DNA of 64,000 nt from Phenylobacterium haematophilum (GTDB lineage Bacteria; Pseudomonadota; Alphaproteobacteria; Caulobacterales; Caulobacteraceae), in NCBI RefSeq assembly GCF_014196295.1, contig NZ_JACIDK010000002.1, forward strand, positions 186,001-250,000, given 5' to 3'. Under the pieces are notes generated by a model. It saw nothing but the letters and a program-made list of their open reading frames with translations. It ran no database searches and had not been told where the DNA came from. Of this stretch, positions 52,359 to 61,772 are shown in pieces (the stretch's first letter is position 1; every line of letters begins with the position of its first letter). The position numbers and the translations under genes are program-made.

Positions 52359-53006
52359 TCACGCCGCCGCTGGCGCCAGGTCGAGCCGCGCGGCGAGCGC
52401 GGCCAGCGCCGCCATGACCGCGGCTGCGATCCAGAGGGCGGCTGGGCCGAGCGCATTGAAGGCCACGGCGCCCAGCGCGGCGCCGGCGACGAGGCCGAGC
52501 CAGAGCAGCAGGTGCGGGGCCCAGCCGAAGCGGTCCTCGCCGAGCAGGGCGGCGGTGATCGCCTTGCCGAGCTTGACCAGGGCGCCGGTCATGTAGGTGA
52601 GGCCGAGGCGGACCTCGCCGGCCTGGGCGAAGACGGTGTTCTCGGCCCCCATGGCGAAGGCCAGGACCAGGATCGCGGCGGGCAGCGGCGCGACTATGGC
52701 CAGGACGGCGGCGAGCGCCAGCGCCAGGGCGACGAAGGCCAGCACCGCCGGCCCGCGGCGGGACCCGGCCTTGCGGCCGATCAGGGCCCCGGTCGTGACT
52801 CCGGCGACGAAGGCGGCGATCAGCGCGAACGCCAGGCCGGCGTAGCTGGCGCCCTCGGCCAGGCCGACCGACAGGCGGGTCGAGTTGCCGCTCATGAAGG
52901 AGACGAAGAAGCCGCCGGTCAGCAGGAAGCCGATGGCGTCCACGAAGCCGGCGACGGCCGAGAGGCTGGCCGCCAGCAGTCGGACCTGGCCGTTGAGATG
53001 CTTCAG
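52359..53006 (-). CDS. DUF1275 (YoaK-type) membrane protein, probable CTG start
   Basis: About 215 residues with six hydrophobic segments. GFVDAIGFLLTGGFFVSFMSGNSTRL is the signature of the DUF1275 family; function unknown, possibly small-molecule transport. The first standard start in frame is a GTG at 52943, but that cuts into the signature. Coding similarity extends upstream (LLAASLSAVAGF) to a CTG at 53004-53006. An AGGAGG at 53014-53019 lies seven bases ahead of it. No ATG, GTG or TTG lies between. It follows grpE by 20 bases. Confidence 0.8.
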   Translation of the reverse strand: MKHLNGQVRLLAASLSAVAGFVDAIGFLLTGGFFVSFMSGNSTRLSVGLAEGASYAGLAFALIAAFVAGVTTGALIGRKAGSRRGPAVLAFVALALALAAVLAIVAPLPAAILVLAFAMGAENTVFAQAGEVRLGLTYMTGALVKLGKAITAALLGEDRFGWAPHLLLWLGLVAGAALGAVAFNALGPAALWIAAAVMAALAALAARLDLAPAAA

Positions 53007-53026
53007 GTCGCCCCCTCCTCTAAGCC

Positions 53027-53641
53027 CTAAGCCTTGGTGTCGACCGAACCGCCGGCCTCGCCGTCATTGGCGGCGTAGGGATTGGCGGCCGGAGCCGCCT
53101 CGGCCGCGGCGGGCGGCAGGTCGGCGCCGGAGCCCTTGGCGGCGACCACGACCATGGCCGGACGGATCAGGCGGCCGAGCAGTTCGTAGCCCGGCTGCAG
53201 CACCTGGATGACGCCGCCGGCGGCGACGTCGGGGGCGGCCTGCTCCATCATCGCCTGATGCTGGTGCGGGTCGAACTTCTCGCCCTTCGGCGGGTCGATC
53301 TTCATGAGGCCGTTGTTCTCGAAAGCGCTCATCAGCGACTTCTGGGTCATCTCCATGCCGACGACGAAGTTCTTCACCGCCGGGTCGTCGACCGGCGCGG
53401 CCAGGGCGCGGTCGAGGGTGTCGGCGACGGTCAGCAGGTCGCGGCCGAACTTCTGGATCGCGAAGGCCCGCGCGTCGTTGGCCTCGCGCTCGGCGCGGCG
53501 CTTGGCGTTTTCGGCGTCGGCGGCGACGCGCAGCATCTGATCCTTCAGCGCCTGGACCTCGGCCTTCAGGGCGATGATCTCGTCGACGGCCGCGTCGGCG
53601 ACTTCGTTGAATTCTTCGGCCGGCGTTTGATCGTCGGACAT
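53027..53641 (-). CDS. grpE: Nucleotide exchange factor GrpE
   Basis: Releases ADP from DnaK; 204 residues. A long N-terminal coiled coil (about 15-75: ADAAVDEIIALKAEVQALKD...ADAENAKRRAEREANDARAF) leads to a four-helix segment and the beta-wing domain (MEMTQKSLMSAFENNGLMKIDPPKGEKFDPHQHQAMM) and a GVIQVLQPGYELLGRLIRPAMV strand. A variable acidic tail ends it. It follows hrcA by 11 bases, a conserved heat-shock pairing. Confidence 0.97.
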   Translation of the reverse strand: MSDDQTPAEEFNEVADAAVDEIIALKAEVQALKDQMLRVAADAENAKRRAEREANDARAFAIQKFGRDLLTVADTLDRALAAPVDDPAVKNFVVGMEMTQKSLMSAFENNGLMKIDPPKGEKFDPHQHQAMMEQAAPDVAAGGVIQVLQPGYELLGRLIRPAMVVVAAKGSGADLPPAAAEAAPAANPYAANDGEAGGSVDTKA

Positions 53642-53652
53642 CTTGTAATCCT

Positions 53653-54720
53653 CTAAGCGTTCGTCACCTGGGACAGCACGCGGGCGGTATAGTCCACCAG
53701 CGGGATGACCCGGGCATAGTTTAGGCGGGCGGGACCGATGACTCCGATCGCGCCCAGCACCTTCTGCCGGCCCGTCATATAGGGCGCGGCGATGACGGCG
53801 GAACCCGAAAGGGAAAAGAGTCGCGTTTCGGCGCCGATATAGATCCGCACGCCCTGGGCGTCCCGCACGTCGTCGAGCAAACCGATCAACTGCTCCTTTT
53901 GTTCGAGGTCGTCGAACAGCATCCGCACGCGTTCGAGGTCGTCGAGGGTCTCGCGGTCGCCGAGCAGGTTGGCGCGGCCGCGGACGATCAGGGCGCGGTC
54001 GGCGCCCTCGCCGCCGCTCCAGGCGGCCATGCCGTCCTCGACCAGGCGAGCGGCGGCTTCATTGAGTTGGCGGCGGGCGGCCTCCAGCTCGTTGCGGATC
54101 TCCAGCCCCGCCTCGCCCAGGGTGCGGCCGCGCAGCCGGGCGTTCATGAAGTTGGACGCCTCCTGCAGCGAGGAGGGCGTGACGCCGGCGGCCAGCCGCA
54201 TCAGGCGGTTCTCGACGACGCCGTCCTCGAACACCATGACCGCCAGGGCCTGGTCGGCCGACAGCGCCACGAACTCGACGTGCTTGACCCCGGCGTCGCG
54301 GACCGGGGTGACGACGATGCCGGCCCCGCCGGCCAGGCCGGAGAGGATGGCGGAGGCCTCGTTCAGCGCCTCTTCGAAGTTGCGGCCCTTGGCCGAGAGC
54401 CGGGCCTCGATGTTGCGGCGGTCCTCCTCGGCGACGTCGCCGACTTCCAGCAGGCCGTCGACGAACAGCCGCAGGCCGGCGTGGGTCGGCACGCGGCCGG
54501 CGCTGACGTGCGGCGCGCCCAGCAGACCCAGCTGTGTCAGGTCCTGCATGGTGTTGCGGATCGAAGCGGGCGACAGGTGGACGCCGCCCTTGGAGAGCGT
54601 GCGCGAGCCGACCGGCTCGCCGGTTTCCAGGTAGCCCTCGACGACCCGGCGGAAAATCTCGCGGGCGCGTTCGTCGAGTTCGCCGAGCGACGGCCCGGGG
54701 GAAAGCAGCGGGCTGGTCAC
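53653..54720 (-). CDS. hrcA: Heat-inducible transcription repressor HrcA
   Basis: Represses CIRCE-containing chaperone operons; 355 residues from the first in-frame start, GTG 54720. The winged-helix domain reads [67 protein letters not shown]. The GAF-like domain follows, ending [27 protein letters not shown]. The start has no good Shine-Dalgarno sequence. No CIRCE element (TTAGCACTC-N9-GAGTGCTAA) is visible between it and divergent rph, so this operon is probably not autoregulated through CIRCE. Confidence 0.95.
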   Translation of the reverse strand: MTSPLLSPGPSLGELDERAREIFRRVVEGYLETGEPVGSRTLSKGGVHLSPASIRNTMQDLTQLGLLGAPHVSAGRVPTHAGLRLFVDGLLEVGDVAEEDRRNIEARLSAKGRNFEEALNEASAILSGLAGGAGIVVTPVRDAGVKHVEFVALSADQALAVMVFEDGVVENRLMRLAAGVTPSSLQEASNFMNARLRGRTLGEAGLEIRNELEAARRQLNEAAARLVEDGMAAWSGGEGADRALIVRGRANLLGDRETLDDLERVRMLFDDLEQKEQLIGLLDDVRDAQGVRIYIGAETRLFSLSGSAVIAAPYMTGRQKVLGAIGVIGPARLNYARVIPLVDYTARVLSQVTNA

Positions 54721-54822
54721 GACGGGCGGCGGTGCTCGGTCAGGGCCATGGACGGAACCTCTCTCATCTAGGATAAGCCGCCAAACGCAAGACGCCAGAC
54801 CCCATAGCTTCCAGGACCACCT

Positions 54823-55539
54823 ATGCGCCCCTCCGACCGCACGCCCGACATGCTCCGCACCGTCACCCTGGAGACCGGGGTGAACCGTTACGCCGAGGGA
54901 TCGTGCCTGGTCAGCTTCGGCCACACCAAGGTGCTGGTCACCGCCAGCGTGGAGGAACGGGTGCCGGGCTTCATGCGTGGGCGCGGCGTTGGCTGGGTGA
55001 CGGCTGAGTACGGCATGCTGCCCCGCGCCACCCACACCCGAGGCCGCCGCGAGGCCGCGGAAGGCAAGCAGTCGGGCCGCACCCAGGAGATCCAGCGGCT
55101 GATCGGCCGCTCGATGCGCGCGGTGGTCGATCCGGTCGCGCTGGGCGAGCGGCAGATCTCGATCGACTGCGACGTGATCCAGGCCGATGGCGGCACCCGC
55201 ACCGCGGCGATCACCGGCGCCTGGGTGGCGCTGCGGATGGCGACGCAATACCTGCTGGACGAGGGCGTGATCTCCAAGGACCCGATCGTCGACCAGGTCG
55301 CGGCGGTGTCGTGCGGCGTCTATGCGAACACCCCGGTGCTGGACCTGGAGTACGAAGAGGACTCCAACGCCGAGGCCGACGCCAACTTCGTGCTCACCGG
55401 CAAGGGCGACATCGTCGAGATCCAGGCGACCGGCGAGAAGCGCGGCTTCACCCAGGACGAATTCGAGGCGCTGTTCAGCCTGGCCCGCAAGGGCATCGGC
55501 GAGCTTTGCGAAGCCCAGCGCGCGGCGACCAGCAAGTAG
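54823..55539 (+). CDS. rph: Ribonuclease PH
   Basis: Phosphorolytic 3'-5' exoribonuclease that trims tRNA 3' ends; 238 residues. It starts [20 protein letters not shown] with the active-site strings [78 protein letters not shown] and [20 protein letters not shown]. It is divergent from hrcA (102-base gap), the standard arrangement in alphaproteobacteria, and is followed by a strong terminator. Confidence 0.98.
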   Translation: MRPSDRTPDMLRTVTLETGVNRYAEGSCLVSFGHTKVLVTASVEERVPGFMRGRGVGWVTAEYGMLPRATHTRGRREAAEGKQSGRTQEIQRLIGRSMRAVVDPVALGERQISIDCDVIQADGGTRTAAITGAWVALRMATQYLLDEGVISKDPIVDQVAAVSCGVYANTPVLDLEYEEDSNAEADANFVLTGKGDIVEIQATGEKRGFTQDEFEALFSLARKGIGELCEAQRAATSK

Positions 55540-55600
55540 GGCGTTGTTCTCCCTCCCCTTCGCGGGGAGGAAACTCCCTCGATCATGCCCGAAAACGAAA

Positions 55601-55631
55601 AACCCCGCCCCGGGGAGGACGGGGCGGGGTT
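55601..55631. terminator. Bidirectional terminator between rph and the small gene
   Basis: An 11-bp perfect stem AACCCCGCCCC / GGGGCGGGGTT with a nine-base loop. On the + strand TTCTCGTGT follows; on the - strand the preceding GAAAACGAAAAACC becomes a U-rich run. It can end rph and also the leftward 35-residue gene. Confidence 0.8.
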
Positions 55632-55679
55632 CTCGTGTCTAGACGGGCGGCAGGGGGAGGGAGGGGCGCCGCGGGTCGT

Positions 55680-55787
55680 CTAGAGGCCGTTCAGCAGATA
55701 GCGGAACGACGATGCCGGCATACGTGCAAGCTCGCGGGCGAACGGGCCCATGAGCCAGTCGATGACGCGTTCAATAGCTTGAGCCAT
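55680..55787 (-). CDS. 35-residue small protein, not recognised
   Basis: ATG 55787 has AGGAG six bases upstream, a near-ideal ribosome-binding site; another ATG at 55793 lies too close to it. The product MAQAIERVIDWLMGPFAREL continues ARMPASSFRYLLNGL. It is compact, with a hydrophobic/charged pattern compatible with an amphipathic membrane-surface helix, and two net positive charges. It has its own promoter-like elements, a 30-bp palindrome over the start region and a terminator downstream, so it appears to be a free-standing gene. I do not recognise a family; function unknown. Confidence 0.65.
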   Translation of the reverse strand: MAQAIERVIDWLMGPFARELARMPASSFRYLLNGL

Positions 55788-55801
55788 GTCCATCTCCTTT
55801 T

Positions 55802-55856
55802 TGTGCGACGCAGCAATTGTTGCGGTGCACATAAGGACATGTTTGCGACTACGCAA
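55802..55856 (-). promoter_or_regulatory. Promoter and 30-bp palindromic operator of the small gene
   Basis: Read leftward, TTGCGT (55856-55851) and TTATGT (55834-55829) are 16 bases apart. Overlapping the -10 and running to 55802 is an imperfect palindrome starting TGTGCGACGCAGCAATTG and ending TTGCGGTGCACA, with 24 of 30 positions matching their complement, centred on CAATTG. The placement suits repression by a dimeric or tetrameric regulator. The regulator is unknown. Confidence 0.55.
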
Positions 55857-55926
55857 TAGGCGGTGGGTGACTTTTAGCGCAAGATTCGCGAAGCCGGGGC
55901 ATAATCGTCCCGGTGCGACGAAAAGG

Positions 55927-56394
55927 TCACGTTTTCGGCGGCCATTCGGCGGTGTCGTGGTCGGGGTGCTGAAACGAGACGATGCCGGCGAGGTGTGCGG
56001 CGGCCTGCGGTTCGTCCGCCGGGTGAACCGGCAGCTTGGCCAGGTCGGCGAAGTAGGGAAGCTGATCCGGGGATGCGAGCTGTTCGCTCGGCCGCACGTC
56101 GCCAGGCCGGTCGAGCGCGCCGATGGCCAGGGCGACCAGCTTGTCGCCGTACTCGTAGGTGAGCGGCGTGCCGCAGTCGCCGCAGAACCCGCGCATCACC
56201 TTGTTCGAACTCTGGAAGCGTCTGGGCTGGCCGCGGGTCCAGATCAACGCCGCGACGGGCGCGCCGACATAGGGGCCGAAGAAGCCGCCGGTCGCCTTCT
56301 GGCACATGCGGCAATGGCAGATGGAGGCTTCGCCGAGTTCGCCCTCGACGCGGAAGCGCACCGCGCCGCACTGGCATCCGCCGCTGGCGCTCAT
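55927..56394 (-). CDS. GFA-family (glutathione-dependent formaldehyde-activating-like) protein
   Basis: A 155-residue zinc protein of the Gfa/CENP-V fold. The metal ligands are clear: GGCQCGAVRF, CHCRMCQKATG and GFCGDCGTPLTY. Most members have no demonstrated formaldehyde activity; they may be S-(hydroxymethyl)glutathione synthases or unrelated lyases. Its ATG overlaps the stop of the DUF2277 gene (ATGA). 133 bases separate its stop from the small gene downstream in the same orientation. Confidence 0.9.
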   Translation of the reverse strand: MSASGGCQCGAVRFRVEGELGEASICHCRMCQKATGGFFGPYVGAPVAALIWTRGQPRRFQSSNKVMRGFCGDCGTPLTYEYGDKLVALAIGALDRPGDVRPSEQLASPDQLPYFADLAKLPVHPADEPQAAAHLAGIVSFQHPDHDTAEWPPKT

Positions 56395-56666
56395 GCCGGG
56401 GCGCCGAAACGCTGGGCCGAACGGGCCTTGGCCTTGGCGGCCTCTTCCTCGCGGTCCTTGGGCCGCGCGGTGGTTTCGAGGTTTTCGAACAGCCGGCGGG
56501 CGACGCCCGCGACCTCGTCGACGGCCGCGTCGAAGGCCGCGCGGTTTGCCTTGGAGGGGGCGTTGAAGCCCGACAGCTTGCGTACGAACTGCAGCGCGGC
56601 GTCGCGGATCTCCTCGTCCGTGGCCGGCGGGTCGAAGTTGAACAGCGTCTTGATGTTACGGCACAT
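56391..56666 (-). CDS. DUF2277 protein
   Basis: 91 residues starting MCRNIKTLFNFDPPATDEEI, the hallmark of the DUF2277 family, which is widespread and of unknown function. LQFVRKLSGFNAPSKANRAAFDAAVDEVA follows, then a charged helix. The paired N-terminal Cys-Arg-Asn-Ile start suggests a metal or nucleic-acid contact, but this is only a guess. It is co-translated with the GFA gene, a pairing that may mean a shared stress role. Confidence 0.88.
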   Translation of the reverse strand: MCRNIKTLFNFDPPATDEEIRDAALQFVRKLSGFNAPSKANRAAFDAAVDEVAGVARRLFENLETTARPKDREEEAAKAKARSAQRFGAPA

Positions 56667-56836
56667 GGGCAGGCGTCTCCTTCCCTCGGTGTCTGCAAGA
56701 TAATCCGGGCAGGCGGCGGGCGCGAGCCTAGGGCGGCGCGCCGAACCGGAGCCAGGTGGTCGGGAAGTCTAGCATCCCCCTGGACTTCGCGGCGGCGCGG
56801 TTGCTTAAGACGCCAGCCTAAACGCGAGACCCGAGC

Positions 56837-57895
56837 ATGAGCCGCTTCTGGAGCGACCTGACCCACCAGCTGAAGCCCTATGTGCCAGGCGAGCAGCCGA
56901 AGATCGCGGACCTGGTCAAGCTGAACACCAACGAGAGCCCGACCGGGCCGTCGCCGAAAGCCATGGCGGCGATCGCGGCCGAGGCGGCGGACAGTCTGCG
57001 GCTCTACCCGGACCCCGAGGCGCGGGCGCTGCGCGAAACCCTGGCGCGCTATCACGGCGTCAGCCCTGAGCAGGTGTTCGTCGGCAACGGTTCGGACGAG
57101 GTGCTGGCCCACGCCTTCGCCGCGCTGCTGAAGCGCGACGCGCCTCTGCTGTTCCCGGACATCACCTACAGCTTCTATCCGGTCTATTGCGGGCTGTTCG
57201 GCATCGCTTTCGAGACCGTGCCGCTGGACGATGCGATGGCGGTGCGGGTCGAGGACTATCGGCGCCCGGCCGGGGCGATCATCCTGCCCAATCCCAACGC
57301 CCCGACCGGGGTGGCCTTGAGCCGCGCGCAGATCAAGCAGCTGCTGGACGAGCATCCCGACGTGCCGGTGGTGATCGACGAGGCCTATGTCGACTTCGGC
57401 GCCGAGAGCGCGATCCCGCTGGTGGCCGAGCATCCGAACCTGCTGGTCGTGCAGACCATGTCGAAGTCGCGGGCTCTGGCCGGGCTGCGGGTCGGCTACG
57501 CGATCGGCGACGCAGGCCTGATCGAGGGGCTGGCGCGGGTCAAGGACAGCTTCAACTCCTATCCGCTGGGCCGGCCGGCCCAGGCCGGGGCCATCGCCTC
57601 GGTCGAGGACGAGGCGTTCTTCCAGGCGTCGTGCGCGGCGGTGATCGCCGAACGGGGCCGGCTCACGGCGGGGCTGGAGGCGCTGGGCTTTGCGGTCCTG
57701 CCGTCGAGCGCCAACTTCGTATTCGCCCGGCATGGGGCGCGGGGCGGGGCGGAGCTGGCCGCGGCGCTGCGCGAGCGGGCGGTGATCGTGCGCCACTTCG
57801 GGGCGGCGCGCACGACCGACTATCTGCGCATCACGGTCGGGACGGATGCACAGACGCAGCGGCTGCTGACGGCGCTCGGGGAAATCCTCGGCTAG
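56837..57895 (+). CDS. hisC: Histidinol-phosphate aminotransferase
   Basis: PLP enzyme of histidine synthesis (may also transaminate aromatic amino acids), 352 residues. It has the [16 protein letters not shown]-terminal motif, GNGSDEVL phosphate-binding loop, [22 protein letters not shown] with Asp181/Tyr184, and the PLP lysine at 210 in [15 protein letters not shown]. The [26 protein letters not shown] end fits HisC2-type enzymes. It stands alone here, away from other his genes. A GC-rich perfect 16-bp palindrome (57899-57914) lies just after its stop. Confidence 0.93.
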   Translation: MSRFWSDLTHQLKPYVPGEQPKIADLVKLNTNESPTGPSPKAMAAIAAEAADSLRLYPDPEARALRETLARYHGVSPEQVFVGNGSDEVLAHAFAALLKRDAPLLFPDITYSFYPVYCGLFGIAFETVPLDDAMAVRVEDYRRPAGAIILPNPNAPTGVALSRAQIKQLLDEHPDVPVVIDEAYVDFGAESAIPLVAEHPNLLVVQTMSKSRALAGLRVGYAIGDAGLIEGLARVKDSFNSYPLGRPAQAGAIASVEDEAFFQASCAAVIAERGRLTAGLEALGFAVLPSSANFVFARHGARGGAELAAALRERAVIVRHFGAARTTDYLRITVGTDAQTQRLLTALGEILG

Positions 57896-57928
57896 CGCCC
57901 CCGCCGCGGCGGGGCCTAAGCTGGCGCC

Positions 57929-58201
57929 ATGAGATGGAGCCGGGTGCTGGCGGGCGTCTATGCGGCGCTGTGCCTTGGAGCGTTGGCGCTGATCCCGATC
58001 AGCTCGCGCGGCTGGTTCGGGGTCGAACCCGACCCCCTGGCCGGCGTGCTGGCGATCGTGCTGGCCATGCCCTGGAGCTTCGCCCTCCAGTGGCTGCCTG
58101 TCGGCGGGCCGTGGCCCGGCATGCTGGTGGTGCTGGTCGGGATGGCCGCCAATGTCGGGGTGATGCTCTGGCTCGGCCGGGTCTCGCGGCGGGGTCTTTA
58201 A
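57929..58201 (+). CDS. Small three-helix membrane protein
   Basis: 90 residues with three hydrophobic segments (about 6-24, 36-54 and 65-84) separated by short loops; the C-terminus is Arg-rich (GRVSRRGL). It resembles short integral-membrane proteins annotated only as hypothetical in Caulobacteraceae (for example the SCO4225-like group). No catalytic motif. It overlaps the convergent gmhB by four bases and lies 33 bases after hisC. The ribosome-binding site is weak. Confidence 0.6.
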   Translation: MRWSRVLAGVYAALCLGALALIPISSRGWFGVEPDPLAGVLAIVLAMPWSFALQWLPVGGPWPGMLVVLVGMAANVGVMLWLGRVSRRGL

Positions 58202-58713
58202 CCCACGGCCACCTCGGCTTTCAGGAACTCGGCGAGGTTTCCGCCGGTGAAATGCAGGGCGCGGACGCCGGCGCGGGCGGCGGCCTCCAGGTCGGACCCC
58301 TTGTCGCCGACCATCAGCGAGCGCGACAGGTCCACCGGCCATTCGGCGATCGCGCGCAGCAGCATGCCGGGGTTAGGCTTACGGTCCGGCGGGTCGGGGT
58401 GCCGGTAGACGTCGACCTGCGCTTCGGGATGTTGCGGGCAGTAGTAATAAGCGTCGATGCGCGCGCCGATCTCGCCCAGGCTCTCGCTCATCTTGGCGTG
58501 CAGGGCGATGACGTCGTCCTCGGCGTAGTAGCCGCGGCCGACCCCCGACTGGTTCGTGACCACGAACACCCACCAGCCGGCGGCGTTGAAGGCGGCGACG
58601 GCCTCGCGGGCGCCGGGAATCCAGTGGAAGTCCTCCCAGCGGTGCACGTAACCAGGGTCCTCGTTCAGGACTCCGTCGCGGTCGAGGAACAGGGCAGGGC
58701 GGGTGATACTCAT
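58198..58713 (-). CDS. gmhB: D-glycero-D-manno-heptose-1,7-bisphosphate 7-phosphatase
   Basis: HAD phosphatase of LPS heptose synthesis, about 171 residues. The nucleophile motif is ALFLDRDGVLNEDPGYV (Asp11, Asp13), then VVTNQSGVGRGYY, the zinc-binding-type segment YYCPQHPEAQVDVYRHPDPPDRKPNPGML (Cys/His ligands partly retained), and MVGDKGSDLEAAARAG. The Cys set is incomplete compared with canonical GmhB (only one clear Cys-x-His), so a related histidinol-phosphate or heptose phosphatase is possible. The start at 58713 fits the family; ATG 58746 adds 11 residues. Confidence 0.85.
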   Translation of the reverse strand: MSITRPALFLDRDGVLNEDPGYVHRWEDFHWIPGAREAVAAFNAAGWWVFVVTNQSGVGRGYYAEDDVIALHAKMSESLGEIGARIDAYYYCPQHPEAQVDVYRHPDPPDRKPNPGMLLRAIAEWPVDLSRSLMVGDKGSDLEAAARAGVRALHFTGGNLAEFLKAEVAVG

Positions 58714-58826
58714 CGGGACGCTCACGGTTCGCCATCGTATAGCCAAAGACTTGGGGCCCTGCGCGTGGTTTCGCCATGGCGCCGCAACAGTCTATGGTCG
58801 GCGCTTGTTTTCCTGCCGAGGTCGAG

Positions 58827-60626
58827 TTGGCCGAGCCTATCCTTTCCATCGACGATCTGAAGATCGACTTCCAAACCCATGATGGGATCGTCAGCGCGGT
58901 GCGCGGCGTCAGCTTGAGCGTCGCGCGCGGAGAGGTGCTGGGCGTGGTCGGTGAAAGCGGCTCGGGCAAGAGCCAGACCTTCATGGCCGCCATGGGCCTG
59001 CTGGCCGCCAACGGCCGGGCCAGCGGCTCGATCAAGTTCAAGGGCCAGGAGCTGCTGGGCCTGAAACCGCGGGCGCTGAACCGGGTCCGCGGCTCGAAGA
59101 TGACGATGATCTTCCAGGATCCGCTGACGGCGCTGACGCCGCACGTGCGGATCGGCGAGCAGATCGCCGAGCCGCTCCGGCTGCACCTGGGAATGAGCGA
59201 CAGGGACGCCAAGGCCAAGGCGCTGGAGTGGCTGAAGTACGTGCGCATTCCCGAGGCCGCGCGGCGGATGAATCAATATCCGCACGAGCTGTCGGGCGGC
59301 ATGCGCCAGCGGGTGATGATCGCCGCGGCCATGGCCTGCGCGCCCGAGCTGCTGATCGCCGACGAGCCGACCACGGCGCTGGACGTCACCGTGCAGGCCG
59401 AGATCCTCGACCTTATGGCCGAGCTGGGGCGCGAGACCGGCACGGCGATGGTGCTGATCACCCACGACATGGGCGTCATCGCCCGGCTAGCCGACCGGGT
59501 CTGCGTGATGAAAGACGGGGCCTATGTCGAGGAGGGCGAGGCGAAGGCCTTGTTCGCCGCGCCGAAGGATCCCTACACCCAGGCGCTGCTGGCGGCGATC
59601 CCCCGGCTGGACCGTGAAGGCCGCGGCGGCCGGCCGACCCTGGATCCGGTGGCGGCCGACGCCCCGGTGGTGGTCGAGGCCAAGGACGTCGAGGTCCATT
59701 TCCCGGTGCACCAGGGCATGTTCGGGACCAAGGCGTCGCTGCGCGCGGTCGACGGCGTTTCGTTCAAGGTGCGCCGGGGCGAGACCCTCGGCGTGGTCGG
59801 CGAGAGCGGCTGCGGCAAGTCCACCCTGTCGCGGGCGGTGCTGAACCTGATCCCGGCCACCGGGGGCGCGGTCAGCGTGCTGGGGCGCGACATCACCCAC
59901 GCCGACCGCGAGACGATGCGCGCCGCGCGCCGCGACCTGCAGATCGTGTTCCAGGACCCGCTGGCCAGCCTCGACCCGCGGATGACCATCGGCGACTCCA
60001 TAGCCGAGCCGTTGACCGTGTTCCGCCCCGACCTGAAGGGCGCGGCGCGCGAGGCGCAGGTGCGCGCGATGATGGAACGGGCGGGACTTTCGACCGCGCT
60101 GATCAACCGCTATCCGCACGAGCTGTCGGGCGGCCAGAACCAGCGGGTCGGCATCGCCCGGGCGATGATCCTGGAGCCGAGGCTGGTGATCTGCGACGAG
60201 GCGGTGTCGGCGCTCGACGTATCGATCCGCGCCCAGATCATCGACCTGCTGATCGACCTGCAGAAGCAGATGGGCATGGCGATGATCTTCATCAGCCACG
60301 ACCTGGCGGTGGTGCGCGAGATCAGCCACCGGGTGATGGTGCTGTACCTCGGCCGGGTGATGGAGGAGGCGAGCCGCGAGCAGCTCTACGCCGACCCGCA
60401 GCATCCCTATACCCGCGCGCTGCTGTCGGCCGCACCGATCCCCGATCCCGCCGCCGAGCGCAGCCGGGCGCGGATCAAGCTGATCGGCGAGCCGCCCTCG
60501 CCGATGGACCCGAAGAGCGCGCTGCGCTTCCTGCCCTCGAGGCTGACGGCTGACGGGCCGGTCTATGTTCCGCAGCTGAAGGAAGTGGCGCCCGGCCACC
60601 TGGTCAGCGAGTACGACCCGGCATGA
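58827..60626 (+). CDS. Oligopeptide-type ABC transporter protein with two fused ATPase domains
   Basis: About 599 residues, YejF/GsiA-like. Domain 1 has Walker A GESGSGKS, signature LSGGMRQRV and Walker [13 protein letters not shown]. Domain 2 (from about residue 285) has [17 protein letters not shown] and [12 protein letters not shown]; the DEA in place of DEP is common in OppF-like halves. The start is best placed at the TTG 58827 with GAGG upstream, since codons before it (from ATG 58776) are atypical. No permease or binding-protein gene is beside it in the window. Its stop overlaps the manC start. Confidence 0.9.
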   Translation: MAEPILSIDDLKIDFQTHDGIVSAVRGVSLSVARGEVLGVVGESGSGKSQTFMAAMGLLAANGRASGSIKFKGQELLGLKPRALNRVRGSKMTMIFQDPLTALTPHVRIGEQIAEPLRLHLGMSDRDAKAKALEWLKYVRIPEAARRMNQYPHELSGGMRQRVMIAAAMACAPELLIADEPTTALDVTVQAEILDLMAELGRETGTAMVLITHDMGVIARLADRVCVMKDGAYVEEGEAKALFAAPKDPYTQALLAAIPRLDREGRGGRPTLDPVAADAPVVVEAKDVEVHFPVHQGMFGTKASLRAVDGVSFKVRRGETLGVVGESGCGKSTLSRAVLNLIPATGGAVSVLGRDITHADRETMRAARRDLQIVFQDPLASLDPRMTIGDSIAEPLTVFRPDLKGAAREAQVRAMMERAGLSTALINRYPHELSGGQNQRVGIARAMILEPRLVICDEAVSALDVSIRAQIIDLLIDLQKQMGMAMIFISHDLAVVREISHRVMVLYLGRVMEEASREQLYADPQHPYTRALLSAAPIPDPAAERSRARIKLIGEPPSPMDPKSALRFLPSRLTADGPVYVPQLKEVAPGHLVSEYDPA

Positions 60627-61687
60627 CGACCAAGATCATTCCCGTCCTGATGTCGGGCGGCGCCGGCACGCGCCTGTGGCCGCTGTCGCGGACCGGGCGG
60701 CCCAAGCAGTTCCACCGGCTGGGCGGCGAGCACAGCCTGATCCAGGACACCGCGCTGCGGCTGACCGGCGAGGGATTCGCCGCCCCGGTGGTGGTCTGCG
60801 CGGCGGCGCACGCCGACCTGGCGCGCGAGCAACTGGCGGAGGTCGGGATCACGCCGGCGGCGCTGATCACCGAGCCGGGCCCGCGCAACACCGCCCCGGC
60901 CTCGGTGGCGGCGGCGGCGTTCGGCGCGGGGATCGACCCCGAGGCGCTGATGGTGCTGATGCACGCCGACAACCTGGTGGCCGACGTGGCGGCGCTGCAC
61001 GGCGCGATCGCGGCCGGCCGGGCGGCGGCGGAGAGCGGCGAGATCGTGCTGCTGGGCCTCAAGCCGACCGGGCCCTCGACGCTCTACGGCTACATCCAGG
61101 CCAAGGGCGCGGGTGCGGTCCGCAAGGTGGCGCGGTTCGTCGAAAAGCCGGACCTGGCGACCGCGCAGACGTTCGTGGCCGATCCGAACTTCACCTGGAA
61201 CGGCGGGATGTTCCTGTTCAAGGCCGGGGCGTTCCTGGACGAGGCGCGGCGGCTGGCGCCGGCGGTGACGGCGGCGGCGCAGGCGGCGGTCGAGGGCGCG
61301 GCGCGGACCGGCGACTTGGTGGCGCTCTCGCCCGCTTTCCTGGAGGCGCCGAGCATCGCCATCGACGTGGCGGTGATGGAGAAGACCGACCGGGCGAGCG
61401 TCGTCGAGGCCGACATTGGCTGGGCCGATGTCGGCAACTGGGGCGCGCTCTGGGAGCTGTCGCCGAAATCGCCGTCGGGCGACGCACTGGAGGGCGAGAT
61501 CGTCGCGGTGGAGACCCGCGACTGCCTGGCCCGCAGCGACGGGCCGGTGGTGGTCCTGGCCGGGGTCGAGGATCTGGTGGTGGTGGTCGAGAACGGCGTG
61601 GTGCTGGTCGCGCGCCGCGACGCGCCGGCCGCCGTGCGGGCCGGGGTCGATGCGCTCAAGGCCAAGGGGCGCGCCGACCTGCTCTAG
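60623..61687 (+). CDS. manC: Mannose-1-phosphate guanylyltransferase
   Basis: Makes GDP-mannose for polysaccharide or LPS; 354 residues. [20 protein letters not shown] at 11-30 is the nucleotide-binding motif. [15 protein letters not shown] and MHADNLVAD (metal Asp), FVEKPD and [10 protein letters not shown] follow. It lacks the C-terminal phosphomannose-isomerase domain of bifunctional AlgA/ManC enzymes. [16 protein letters not shown] is the conserved late motif. It overlaps the ABC transporter gene by four bases (ATGA), an unusual partner. Confidence 0.93.
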   Translation: MTTKIIPVLMSGGAGTRLWPLSRTGRPKQFHRLGGEHSLIQDTALRLTGEGFAAPVVVCAAAHADLAREQLAEVGITPAALITEPGPRNTAPASVAAAAFGAGIDPEALMVLMHADNLVADVAALHGAIAAGRAAAESGEIVLLGLKPTGPSTLYGYIQAKGAGAVRKVARFVEKPDLATAQTFVADPNFTWNGGMFLFKAGAFLDEARRLAPAVTAAAQAAVEGAARTGDLVALSPAFLEAPSIAIDVAVMEKTDRASVVEADIGWADVGNWGALWELSPKSPSGDALEGEIVAVETRDCLARSDGPVVVLAGVEDLVVVVENGVVLVARRDAPAAVRAGVDALKAKGRADLL

Positions 61688-61689
61688 CT

Positions 61690-61706
61690 GAGGTTGCAGC
61701 AACCTC
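61690..61706. promoter_or_regulatory. 17-bp palindrome between manC and the acetyltransferase gene
   Basis: GAGGTTGC-A-GCAACCTC is a perfect inverted repeat right after the manC stop and 66 bases ahead of the next GTG start. It is too tight for a stable terminator without loop opening; a protein-binding site is equally possible. Confidence 0.4.
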
Positions 61707-61772
61707 CGAGAAAGACTTGTCGACTAGGGTGCCCGCGATTTCGGCGCCGCTCGCGCCGCCAGGATCGCGCCC

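Noticed and set aside
54720-54823. CIRCE element upstream of hrcA
   Set aside because: I looked for TTAGCACTC-N9-GAGTGCTAA in the hrcA-rph gap and found no match.
53653-55248. Extended HrcA starting inside rph
   Set aside because: The family N-terminus begins near the GTG at 54720; upstream codons are antisense to rph.
55874-58342. 822-codon leftward frame across GFA, DUF2277 and hisC
   Set aside because: It runs antisense to hisC and out of frame with GFA and DUF2277, which have clear motifs.
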